Source: an uncultured Clostridiaceae bacterium
GTDB taxonomy: Bacteria; Bacillota; Clostridia; TANB77; CAG-508
DNA length: 64,000 nucleotides
Assembly (NCBI GenBank): GCA_946998225.1
Contig: CAMPYH010000002.1
Span: 1-64,000 of the forward strand
Direction of reading: 5' to 3'
Shown: in pieces, positions 1 through 7,014 of the stretch
Position numbering within the stretch: the stretch's first letter is position 1
Layout: each line of letters starts with the position of its first letter
Notes under the pieces: model-generated
What the model was told of the DNA's origin: nothing
Seen by the model: the letters and a program-made list of their open reading frames with translations, nothing else
Databases searched by the model: none
Program-made: the position numbers and the translations under genes

Positions 1-109
1 TATTTTCATATGCCCTTTCTAAATTTTCGTCAGATAAAATTTTTCCTCTATCTGACCACCTGCTGGGAACATAGGAAGTTGCCAGTTTTTTTATGTCAAA
101 AATATTAAA
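1..109 (-). pseudogene. Possible coding fragment running off the left edge
   Basis: The minus strand is open from base 109 to the window edge and reads as plausible protein, including VPSRWSDRGKILSDE. A TAA sits directly upstream (complement of 110-112) and no ATG, GTG or TTG start lies between it and the protein-like part. It is therefore either the 3' remnant of a broken gene or a chance open frame. I do not recognise the family. The upstream stop overlaps the heat-shock operator described next. Confidence 0.25.
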
Positions 110-136
110 TTAGCAAATACCACTTGACACTGCTAA
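110..136 (+). promoter_or_regulatory. CIRCE-like inverted repeat (candidate HrcA operator)
   Basis: The element is a 27-bp repeat with 9-9-9 geometry: left arm TTAGCAAAT, right arm CACTGCTAA. The CIRCE consensus arms are TTAGCACTC and GAGTGCTAA. The outer six bases of both arms match exactly and 13 of 18 arm positions match overall. It overlaps the -35 box of the promoter in front of the small heat-shock gene, which is where HrcA would block transcription. The inner arm bases are poorly conserved, so binding is an inference. Confidence 0.5.
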
Positions 137-152
137 TATCTTTTGATATATT
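124..152 (+). promoter_or_regulatory. Sigma-A type promoter of the small heat-shock gene
   Basis: TTGACA (124-129), a 17-base spacer and TATATT (147-152) lie about 45 bases upstream of the heat-shock coding start. The -35 hexamer falls inside the CIRCE-like repeat, which suggests repression under non-stress conditions. Confidence 0.65.
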
Positions 153-195
153 TTAATCAGAAGTTAAAAGCTTCAATGAAAAATATAATGAGGAC

Positions 196-618
196 ATGAT
201 GTTACCATCAATAACAAAAGGTTTAGAAGTATTTGATAATTTATTTAATGATACATTTGATGAAGCACAAAAAAGTATTAGAAGAGAAACAGGTTTAATG
301 AAGACAGATATATCTGAAGATGATAAAAACATATATATGTCTATGGAGCTTGCAGGATACAATAAAGAAGACGTAAAAGTAGAACTATCTGATGGATATT
401 TAACAGTATCTGCAGAAAGAAAAGATAATAAAGAAACTAAAGATCACGGATACATAAGACGTGAAAGATATATAGGAAGTAGTAGTAGAACATTTTATAT
501 TGGTGATGAAATATCTGAAGAAGATATTAAAGCTAAATATGAAAATGGATTACTTAAAATAACTGTACCAAAAGAAGAGAAAAAATTAGAAAATAAAAAA
601 CAAATACTTATTGATTAA
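196..618 (+). CDS. Small heat-shock protein, Hsp20/alpha-crystallin family
   Basis: ATP-independent holdase chaperone of 140 residues, a normal family length. The alpha-crystallin domain spans about residues 34-126, with the conserved ELAGYNKEDVKV strand region near 51 and the family signature YENGLLKITVPK at 115-126. The N-terminal arm contains the usual short helical segment around IRRETGL. Two adjacent ATGs occur at 196 and 199 behind AGGA at 191-194; the second is better spaced from it, so the true start may be 199. The gene stands alone behind its own promoter with a CIRCE-like operator, and is followed by a strong terminator shared with the convergent pflA. The family call is secure; regulation by HrcA is inferred. 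Confidence 0.92.
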   Translation: MMLPSITKGLEVFDNLFNDTFDEAQKSIRRETGLMKTDISEDDKNIYMSMELAGYNKEDVKVELSDGYLTVSAERKDNKETKDHGYIRRERYIGSSSRTFYIGDEISEEDIKAKYENGLLKITVPKEEKKLENKKQILID

Positions 619-663
619 TAGTATGTTTTAAATAAATAAATTAAATAAGAATAATAAACCTAA

Positions 664-691
664 AAAAGAGAAAGACTAATCTTTCTCTTTT
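664..691. terminator. Bidirectional terminator between hsp20 and pflA
   Basis: A perfect 12-bp stem (AAAAGAGAAAGA / TCTTTCTCTTTT) closes a CTAA loop. A and T runs on either side let it act on both the plus-strand hsp20 transcript and the minus-strand pfl transcript. Confidence 0.8.
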
Positions 692-712
692 GTTTTATAT
701 ATTATTATTTAT

Positions 713-1507
713 TTAATCTATATAATAATAACCTTTATCATTCTTTTTAAGATTTAGAATCTTTTGAGCTCTTTTAATATCTTTATTTGTAGCATTAGGT
801 ACGCCTTCTAAAGGATAAGGAATATTTAATTCTTCCCATTTAAATTTTCCAAAATCATTGTATGGGAGAAGTTCAATATTTTCTATACATTTAAATTGTT
901 TTAAAAAGTTTTTTAAATCTTTTAGATCTTTTTCATCATCTGTATATCCTGGAAGTATTACTTGTCTAATCCAAGTAGGTTTTTTAATTTTTTCTAGATA
1001 TTTAAGAAATTCAATATTTAATATATTTTCTCTTCCAACAAGGTCTTTACATTTTTCATTGTTTATATGTTTTATATCTAAAAGTATAAGGTCAACTGTA
1101 TCTATAACTTCTTTAATACTTTCATTTAGTGGAAAGAATCCTGATGTATCTATAGCTATATGAAAGCCTTTAGACTTTAAAAGTTTAGATGCTTCAAGTA
1201 CAAATTTACTTTGTGCAAGCGGATCTCCGCCTGAAAATGTAATTCCACCATTTGATGTTTTATAATATGTTTCATATTTTTTTATTTCATCAAAAAGAGA
1301 GGTGGGAGTATATCTATTTGCTTCTACAAAGTCCCAGGTATCTCTATTTTGGCAATATTTACAATTTAGAATACAGCCTTGCATAAAAACGACAAAACGA
1401 ATGCCAGGACCATCAACTGAACCAAAAGATTCAGTTGAATGTATATGTCCTATTATTTCATTTTGCCCTAATATGTTTCTAGGCTTTTTTATTTTAAATT
1501 CTTTCAT
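713..1507 (-). CDS. pflA: Pyruvate formate-lyase activating enzyme (radical SAM)
   Basis: Installs the glycyl radical on pyruvate formate-lyase using S-adenosylmethionine and a 4Fe-4S cluster, in the cytoplasm under anoxic conditions. The protein has 264 residues. The cluster motif CxxxCxxC is C45-C49-C52 (CILNCKYC), preceded by the family stretch SVDGPGIRFVVFMQGC. A SAM-binding glycine motif reads GGITFSGGDPL, where many PflA proteins have SGGE. The ATG at 1507 lies inside the end of pflB and the genes overlap by 14 bases. A ribosome site AGGA sits six bases before the start. Overlap and order (pflB then pflA) indicate one transcript and translational coupling. Assignment is secure because the substrate gene is adjacent. 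Confidence 0.96.
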   Translation of the reverse strand: MKEFKIKKPRNILGQNEIIGHIHSTESFGSVDGPGIRFVVFMQGCILNCKYCQNRDTWDFVEANRYTPTSLFDEIKKYETYYKTSNGGITFSGGDPLAQSKFVLEASKLLKSKGFHIAIDTSGFFPLNESIKEVIDTVDLILLDIKHINNEKCKDLVGRENILNIEFLKYLEKIKKPTWIRQVILPGYTDDEKDLKDLKNFLKQFKCIENIELLPYNDFGKFKWEELNIPYPLEGVPNATNKDIKRAQKILNLKKNDKGYYYID

Positions 1508-3740
1508 GTATAGTCCTATTTATTACATCTAATTGTTGTTCTCTAGTAAGTTTTGTAAAGTTTACAGCATATCCTGAAACTCTTATTGTAAGTTGTGGAT
1601 ATTTTTCTGGATGATCCATAGCATCTTTTAAAAGAGAGCTATCGAAAACATTAACATTAATGTGATGAGGAAGCTTAACAAAATATGAATCAAGAAGTGA
1701 TGTTAGATTAGATATTTTAGCTTCTTCAGTGTTTCCAAGTGTTTTTGGAGTTATAGCAAAGGTGTAAGAAATTCCATCTTGAGCATATTTATATGGAAGT
1801 TTTGCGATTGAGTTAAGTACTGCAAGTGCTCCGTTTTCATCTCTACCATGAACAGGGTTTGCACCGGGTCCAAAAGGAACGCCTTTAGCTCTTCCATCTG
1901 GTGTTGCACCAGTGTGTTTACCATAAACAACATTTGAAGTTATTGTAAGGATAGAAAGAGTAGGTCTTGCATTTCTGTATGTTTTTTGTCTTTCAAATTT
2001 TTCCATAAATAGTCTAGTAATGTTTCTAGCAATTAAATCTACATCATCATTATCGTTTCCAAATTTAGGATAATTTCCTTCAATTTCAAAATCTACAGCT
2101 ATTCCGTTTTCGTCTCTTATTGGTTTTACTTTAGCGTATTTTATAGCTGAAAGAGAGTCAGCAACTACTGAAAGACCAGCAATACCACCAGCCATAGTTC
2201 TTTCAACATTTTTATCGTGTAGCGCCATTTCTATTTTTTCATAAGCATATTTATCATGCATGTAATGAATAATATTTAAAGCATTCATATATTCTCTTGC
2301 AACATAATCTAGCATTTGATCGAATTTTTCCATAACTTCAGTATAATCTAAATATTCTGAAGAAATTTTCTCAAATCTTGGAGTAACTTGCTCTTTAGTT
2401 ATTTCATCTACACCACCGTTTATAGCGTAAAGGAGAGCTTTTGCAAGGTTTGCACGTGCTCCAAAAAATTGCATTTGTTTACCAATTTTCATAGCAGATA
2501 CACAGCAAGCAATACCATAATCATCTCCATAATATTCTCTCATTAAATCATCGTTTTCATATTGTAGTGATGAAGTATTTATTGAAAGTTTAGTACAGTA
2601 TCTTTTAAAACCAGAAGGTAAATACTTGCTCCAAAGTATTGTAAGGTTTGGTTCTGGAGCAGGTCCAAGGTTTTCAAGTGAGTGTAGCATTCTGAAAGAG
2701 TTTTTAGTAACAAGTGTTCTTCCATCAACACCCATACCACCAAGAGATTCTGTAACCCATACTGGATCACCTGAGAATAGTTCGTCGTATTCTGGTGTTC
2801 TTAAAAATCTTACCATTCTTAATTTAATAACAAAGTGATCCATGAATTCTTGAATCTCTGATTCAGTAAATATTCCATTTTTTAAATCTCTTTCAGCATA
2901 TATATCTATAAATGTTGAAACTCTACCAATACTCATAGCAGCACCGTTTTGCTCTTTAATTGCAGCAAGGTATCCAAAATATATCCATTGTATAGCTTCT
3001 TTAGTGTTTTTAGCAGGTTTAGATATATCTATACCATAAATATTTCCAAGTTCTTTTAATTCATTAAGTGATCTAATTTGTTCAGAAAGTTCTTCTCTTA
3101 ATCTAATATCTTCTTCTAAAATATTTGCAGGATTTGTAGTTTCAAGTTCATGTTTTTTATTTTCTATTAAATGATCTACACCATAAAGTGCAACCCTTCT
3201 ATAGTCTCCAATTATTCTTCCACGGCCATAACCATCTGGAAGACCAGTAATTAAGTGTGAACTTCTAGCACGTCTTATCTCAGGAGTATATGCATCAAAA
3301 ACACCATCATTATGTGTTTTTCTATGTTTTGTATATATTTCTTTAATATATTCATTTTCAGCAAATCCATGTGATACTAAAGATTTTTGCACAATCCTAT
3401 ATCCCCCAGCAGGCATAATAGCTCTTTTTAAAGGTTTATCTGTTTGAAGACCTACAATTGTTTCAATATCTTTGTCTATATATCCAGCAGGATGTGAAAT
3501 TATGCTTGATGCTACATCATTACAAGCGTCTAAAACTCCGCCAGCTTCTTTTTCAGCTTTATATAGTTTTAAAACTTCATCCCAAAGTTTTTTAGTATTA
3601 GCTGTTTCTTTACTTAAAAAAGATTCATCTTTTTCATATGGTGTGTAGTTTTTTTGAATAAAATCTCTAACATCTATTGTATCTACCCAATCACCTGGTA
3701 TGAAATCTTTCCATTCTATTTCAAAAAAATCTTTATTCAT
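1494..3740 (-). CDS. pflB: Formate C-acetyltransferase (pyruvate formate-lyase)
   Basis: Converts pyruvate and CoA to acetyl-CoA and formate, the central step of anaerobic mixed-acid fermentation. It has 748 residues, close to the 750-760 typical of PflB. The catalytic cysteine pair is C412-C413 in YGIACCVSAMKIG. The glycyl radical site is G723 in RVSGYAV near the C-terminus. The start is supported by GGAGG seven bases upstream. It is the first gene of a pflB-pflA operon and is divergent from rlmB, with a 162-base AT-rich intergenic region. No truncation or missing residue was seen. The presence of this oxygen-sensitive enzyme and the absence of respiratory genes in the window support a fermentative lifestyle. 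Confidence 0.98.
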   Translation of the reverse strand: MNKDFFEIEWKDFIPGDWVDTIDVRDFIQKNYTPYEKDESFLSKETANTKKLWDEVLKLYKAEKEAGGVLDACNDVASSIISHPAGYIDKDIETIVGLQTDKPLKRAIMPAGGYRIVQKSLVSHGFAENEYIKEIYTKHRKTHNDGVFDAYTPEIRRARSSHLITGLPDGYGRGRIIGDYRRVALYGVDHLIENKKHELETTNPANILEEDIRLREELSEQIRSLNELKELGNIYGIDISKPAKNTKEAIQWIYFGYLAAIKEQNGAAMSIGRVSTFIDIYAERDLKNGIFTESEIQEFMDHFVIKLRMVRFLRTPEYDELFSGDPVWVTESLGGMGVDGRTLVTKNSFRMLHSLENLGPAPEPNLTILWSKYLPSGFKRYCTKLSINTSSLQYENDDLMREYYGDDYGIACCVSAMKIGKQMQFFGARANLAKALLYAINGGVDEITKEQVTPRFEKISSEYLDYTEVMEKFDQMLDYVAREYMNALNIIHYMHDKYAYEKIEMALHDKNVERTMAGGIAGLSVVADSLSAIKYAKVKPIRDENGIAVDFEIEGNYPKFGNDNDDVDLIARNITRLFMEKFERQKTYRNARPTLSILTITSNVVYGKHTGATPDGRAKGVPFGPGANPVHGRDENGALAVLNSIAKLPYKYAQDGISYTFAITPKTLGNTEEAKISNLTSLLDSYFVKLPHHINVNVFDSSLLKDAMDHPEKYPQLTIRVSGYAVNFTKLTREQQLDVINRTIHERI

Positions 3741-3902
3741 TAATACCTCCAGTTATTTATATTTAATATATTTATACTAGCATTTAAAAAATTAAATATG
3801 TATACATATATATTAGATAAAATATATATTTAATAATATGTAAAAGTAGAAGAAACATAATATACATGGTAAAATATTAATATATTAAATGAGGAAGTAA
3901 GT

Positions 3903-4733
3903 ATGAAGGGTAGTAATAAAAGAAGTAGAAAAAATGTAAATGAAAAAAGATATGCTGATACTAAATTATCTGATGATTATATAATTGGTAAAAATGCAGC
4001 ATATGAATATATTGAAAGCAAAAAAGATATACTTAAAATATATATAGAGGAAGGTGAAGGATTTAGTAAAACTAAAGCAAAGGTTTTAGAATTATTAAAT
4101 AAAAATGAATCTCTTTCTTTAAAAGAAAAAGAAGATGTAATAAATAATATTTCAGAAATTTCAAAAGAAGATATTTTAAAATATGGCTCAAGACATCAAG
4201 GAATAGTTGTTAAGACAAAAGGATATAAATATTATACATTTGATGAAGTTTTTAAAGATGTAGATATAAAAAAAGAAAAACCTGTTATTGCAATATTAGA
4301 TAAGATCGAAGATCCAAATAATCTAGGAAGTATATTAAGAAGTAGTGAGATATTTAATATATCTGCAGTAGTTATACCAAAACACGGAAGTGTAAAGGTA
4401 AATGCTACTGTAAGAAAAGTATCTGTTGGAGGATCTGAAAAGGTTCCTGTAATTGAAGTAACTAATATTAATTATTTTATTGATGAATTAAAGGAAAAAG
4501 GATTTTGGATATATGGTGCAGATATGGATGGAGAAAGTATTTATGATTTAGATTATGATAGTCCTATTGCATTAGTTTTTGGTAATGAAGGGAAAGGTAT
4601 ATCTAAATTAACTTTAGAGAAATGTGATTATATCTATAAAATCCCGATGAAAGGCACACTTGATTCCTTAAATGTATCTGTAAGTGCTGGAATTTCATTT
4701 TATGAGGTACAAAAAAGAAGAAAAATTATATAA
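3903..4733 (+). CDS. rlmB: 23S rRNA (guanosine-2'-O-)-methyltransferase RlmB-like, SpoU family
   Basis: SPOUT-class 2'-O-methyltransferase acting on 23S rRNA. The 276 residues hold an N-terminal RNA-binding (SpoU_sub_bind) domain at about 25-110, beginning IIGKNAAYEYI, and a knotted catalytic domain at about 125-276. The three SpoU motifs are visible: DPNNLGSILRSSEI (137-150), VFGNEGKGI (225-233) and IPMKGTLDSLNVSVSAGI (247-264). The first 20 residues are basic and probably disordered. The start follows GAGGA. It is divergent from pflB, and spoVG downstream has its own promoter. RlmB is the best name, but a paralogous TrmH-group RNA methylase cannot be excluded. Confidence 0.88.
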   Translation: MKGSNKRSRKNVNEKRYADTKLSDDYIIGKNAAYEYIESKKDILKIYIEEGEGFSKTKAKVLELLNKNESLSLKEKEDVINNISEISKEDILKYGSRHQGIVVKTKGYKYYTFDEVFKDVDIKKEKPVIAILDKIEDPNNLGSILRSSEIFNISAVVIPKHGSVKVNATVRKVSVGGSEKVPVIEVTNINYFIDELKEKGFWIYGADMDGESIYDLDYDSPIALVFGNEGKGISKLTLEKCDYIYKIPMKGTLDSLNVSVSAGISFYEVQKRRKII

Positions 4734-4759
4734 AAATGGAAAAATATATATTAAACCAC

Positions 4760-4788
4760 TTGAAAAAGGAAAAAATACTTAATATAAT
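4760..4788 (+). promoter_or_regulatory. Promoter of spoVG
   Basis: TTGAAA (4760-4765), a 17-base spacer and a consensus TATAAT (4783-4788) lie about 50 bases before the spoVG start. This is one of the strongest promoters in the window and suggests high expression. Confidence 0.75.
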
Positions 4789-4837
4789 GAAATTAGTTAT
4801 AAAAAAGTATAACAAAAAAGTACATGAGGAGTAAAAC

Positions 4838-5140
4838 ATGAATATAACAGACGTACGTGTAAGAAAAGTTAACACAAACAACAAAATGAAAGCAATAGCA
4901 TCAGTTACATTTGACGATGCATTTGTAGTTCACGACATCAAAATAATCGAAGGAACAAACGGATTATTTATAGCAATGCCAAGCAGAAGAAGACAAGATG
5001 GATCTTTTAAAGACATTGCACACCCAATCGTTTCTGATTGTAGAGAAAAAATAGAAAAAGCTATTTTAGATGTATATAATTCAGAAGAATTTCAAAACTC
5101 AGAAGCAGCTGAAACAGAAGAAGCTACTGAAGAAGAATAA
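4838..5140 (+). CDS. spoVG: Septation/regulatory protein SpoVG
   Basis: Small site-specific DNA/RNA-binding regulator, 100 residues. The conserved SpoVG core fills residues 1-85: MNITDVRVRKV at the start, ASVTFDDAFVVHDIKIIEG, the basic PSRRRQDGSFKDIAHP loop and a C-terminal helix. The tail is Glu/Ala-rich. Known roles in other Firmicutes include septum formation at sporulation, virulence and cell-wall gene control; no other sporulation gene is seen here, so a general regulatory role is more likely. Codons use more C-ending triplets (GAC, AAC, ATC) than neighbours, which is consistent with strong expression from its near-consensus promoter. GAGGAG precedes the ATG and a terminator follows, so it is monocistronic. 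Confidence 0.96.
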   Translation: MNITDVRVRKVNTNNKMKAIASVTFDDAFVVHDIKIIEGTNGLFIAMPSRRRQDGSFKDIAHPIVSDCREKIEKAILDVYNSEEFQNSEAAETEEATEEE

Positions 5141-5167
5141 TTTTGTGTAAAAATTATATGTAAAATT

Positions 5168-5194
5168 AGCAGTGTTTCATACACTGCTTTTTTT
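5168..5194 (+). terminator. Terminator of spoVG
   Basis: The stem GCAGTGT / ACACTGC around a TTCAT loop is followed by seven T residues, a classical intrinsic terminator 30 bases after the stop codon. Confidence 0.85.
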
Positions 5195-5257
5195 ATTAAT
5201 TAAATTATTGTATAGTAATAAATAGATAAATTAAAATAAAAAAATAAAGGAAATAAT

Positions 5258-5710
5258 ATGATAGGAATCGCAGGGGATCACGGAGGATTTGAATTAAAAA
5301 AAGAGATTTTAAAATATTTTAATGATAGGAATATAGATGTTTTAGATCTTGGAACAGATAATATGGAAAGAACAGATTATCCGCTTTATGCAAAAAAAAT
5401 GGCAGATAAAATTGAAAAAGGAAGTATAACAAAAGGTATATTAATTTGCAAAAGTGGTCATGGAATGAATATAGCTGCAAATAAATTTAAAGGTGTATAT
5501 GCAAGTATTTGTTATTCAGAAGAAAGTGCTATTAAAGCCGTAGAAGATGACAATATTAATGTTTGTGTGCTTTCAAGTGATGATATATCTTTAGATGAAG
5601 CTATTAAAATTATACATATATTTTTAGATAGAAAATTAAAAACAGATGATACAAGATATCTTGAAAGATTTAAGATGGTAGAAGAGTTTGAAAAAGAAAA
5701 TTTTAAATAA
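5258..5710 (+). CDS. RpiB/LacAB-family sugar-phosphate isomerase with altered active site
   Basis: The 150-residue protein has the fold signature of ribose-5-phosphate isomerase B: GDHGG at 6-10, ERTDYPLYA at 37-45, the thiolate Cys at C64 in ILICKSGHGMNIAANK, and a C-terminal Arg-containing helix. However, ungapped alignment to E. coli RpiB from memory places Asp97 where the ring-opening His99 should be. The usual RxHNDxN segment reads VEDDNIN, and the phosphate loop CGTGVG is CKSGHG. The family is clear, but ordinary RpiB activity is doubtful; it may use another sugar phosphate or be a divergent isomerase. AAAGGA precedes the ATG. The S41 protease gene follows after nine bases, so they are probably co-transcribed. 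Confidence 0.75.
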   Translation: MIGIAGDHGGFELKKEILKYFNDRNIDVLDLGTDNMERTDYPLYAKKMADKIEKGSITKGILICKSGHGMNIAANKFKGVYASICYSEESAIKAVEDDNINVCVLSSDDISLDEAIKIIHIFLDRKLKTDDTRYLERFKMVEEFEKENFK

Positions 5711-5719
5711 GGAAAACAA

Positions 5720-6973
5720 ATGGAAGAGAAAGAAACAGAAATAGAAGAAGAAAAAATATATTACAAAAAAGATGTTGTTAAATATTCTTTAATTACATCT
5801 ATTTTAGTTTTAATAATATTTATATTAGCATTTATGCTTTTTAGTAGATATATATATGGAAATAGATATATTTCAGATAAGAATAAATTAAAAGATATAG
5901 AAATAACTAGTGAAGAAGGTAAAAAATTAAAAAATACCTTTAATTTATTAAATAAAGTTATAGATAAAAGCTTTTTGTATCCAGATAAAAGAAATAAAGA
6001 AAAACAAATGATTGGTGCTATAAAAGGATATGTAGCAGGACTTGGTGATGAATATACACAATATTTTACAGGTAAAGAATTTAAAGAATTTTTAAGTGAT
6101 CTTGATGGTAAATTTGTAGGTATAGGTGTGGCTATGCAAAAAACAGAAAAAGGTGCAGAGCTAGTTAAAGTATTTGAAAATTCTCCAGCAGAAAAATCTG
6201 GAATAAAAAATGGAGATATTTTAATTAAAGTTGATGGAAAAACCATAGAAGAGCTAAGTGTAGATCAAATTGCAAATCTTGTAAGAGGTGAAGAAGGAAC
6301 AGAAGTTAAAATAACTATACTTAATAAAGACGGAGAAAAAGATTTAAAAGTTAAAAGAGAAAATATTAAAATTAAATATGTATCTGGTAAAATGCTAGAA
6401 AAAGGAATTGGATATATAAAGATTGATCAATTTGGTGATGATGCATATAAGATGTTTAAAGAGGAATACGATAAATTAACAAAAGAAGGTATGAATAGAT
6501 TAATTATTGACTTAAGAGGAAATACTGGTGGTGAGCTTAGAAACGCTGAAAATATAATTGAGATGTTTTTAGAAAAAGGTAAGCTTATGTATTCTACAAG
6601 AAATAAATCTGGATATAAGGTAGAGGAAAAAACGGCTAAACCGGGTAATGAAAATATTAAATTAATTATACTTGGAGATAGATATTCAGCATCTGCATCA
6701 GAACTTTTAATAGGAGCTCTTGTAGATAATAAAAGGGCAAAACTTGTAGGTGAAAATACTTTTGGAAAAGGTGTTATTCAAGAGATGAAACCACTTCCTA
6801 CAGGAGATTTTTTAAAGCTTACAGTAGAAGAATATTTAAGACCAAATGGTGATAAAATACATAAAAAAGGTGTTAAACCAGATTATGAAATAAAACTTGA
6901 TGTTAAAAGATATACAGAGAAAAAAGAAGATAATCAGCTAGAAAAAGCGTTAGAAGTTATAAAAGGTGACTAA
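5720..6973 (+). CDS. S41-family C-terminal processing peptidase (CtpA/CtpB-like)
   Basis: Membrane-anchored serine protease that trims or degrades extracytoplasmic proteins from their C-termini. Of 417 residues, 1-20 are charged cytoplasmic, 22-42 form one membrane segment, about 128-210 a PDZ domain (GIGVAMQKTEKGAELVKV, NGDILIKVDG), and about 215-395 the S41 domain. The predicted catalytic Ser is S325 in SASASE, with the Lys/Gln partners K350 and Q354 in FGKGVIQ. The RLIIDLRGNTGG strand is conserved. It lies nine bases after the rpiB-like gene behind a GGA site. In many Firmicutes such a protease follows ftsEX and an M23 hydrolase; here that locus is 15 kb away. Confidence 0.92.
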   Translation: MEEKETEIEEEKIYYKKDVVKYSLITSILVLIIFILAFMLFSRYIYGNRYISDKNKLKDIEITSEEGKKLKNTFNLLNKVIDKSFLYPDKRNKEKQMIGAIKGYVAGLGDEYTQYFTGKEFKEFLSDLDGKFVGIGVAMQKTEKGAELVKVFENSPAEKSGIKNGDILIKVDGKTIEELSVDQIANLVRGEEGTEVKITILNKDGEKDLKVKRENIKIKYVSGKMLEKGIGYIKIDQFGDDAYKMFKEEYDKLTKEGMNRLIIDLRGNTGGELRNAENIIEMFLEKGKLMYSTRNKSGYKVEEKTAKPGNENIKLIILGDRYSASASELLIGALVDNKRAKLVGENTFGKGVIQEMKPLPTGDFLKLTVEEYLRPNGDKIHKKGVKPDYEIKLDVKRYTEKKEDNQLEKALEVIKGD

Positions 6974-7014
6974 TTCTGAAAAATGTAGTAGTATATTAAA
7001 GATAAGGAGTGAAA

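Noticed and set aside
7009..7011. GTG as the lysS start
   Set aside because: The GTG overlaps the AAGGAG ribosome site that properly serves ATG 7015. The same trap occurs at 47051 before the PBP1A ATG at 47057.
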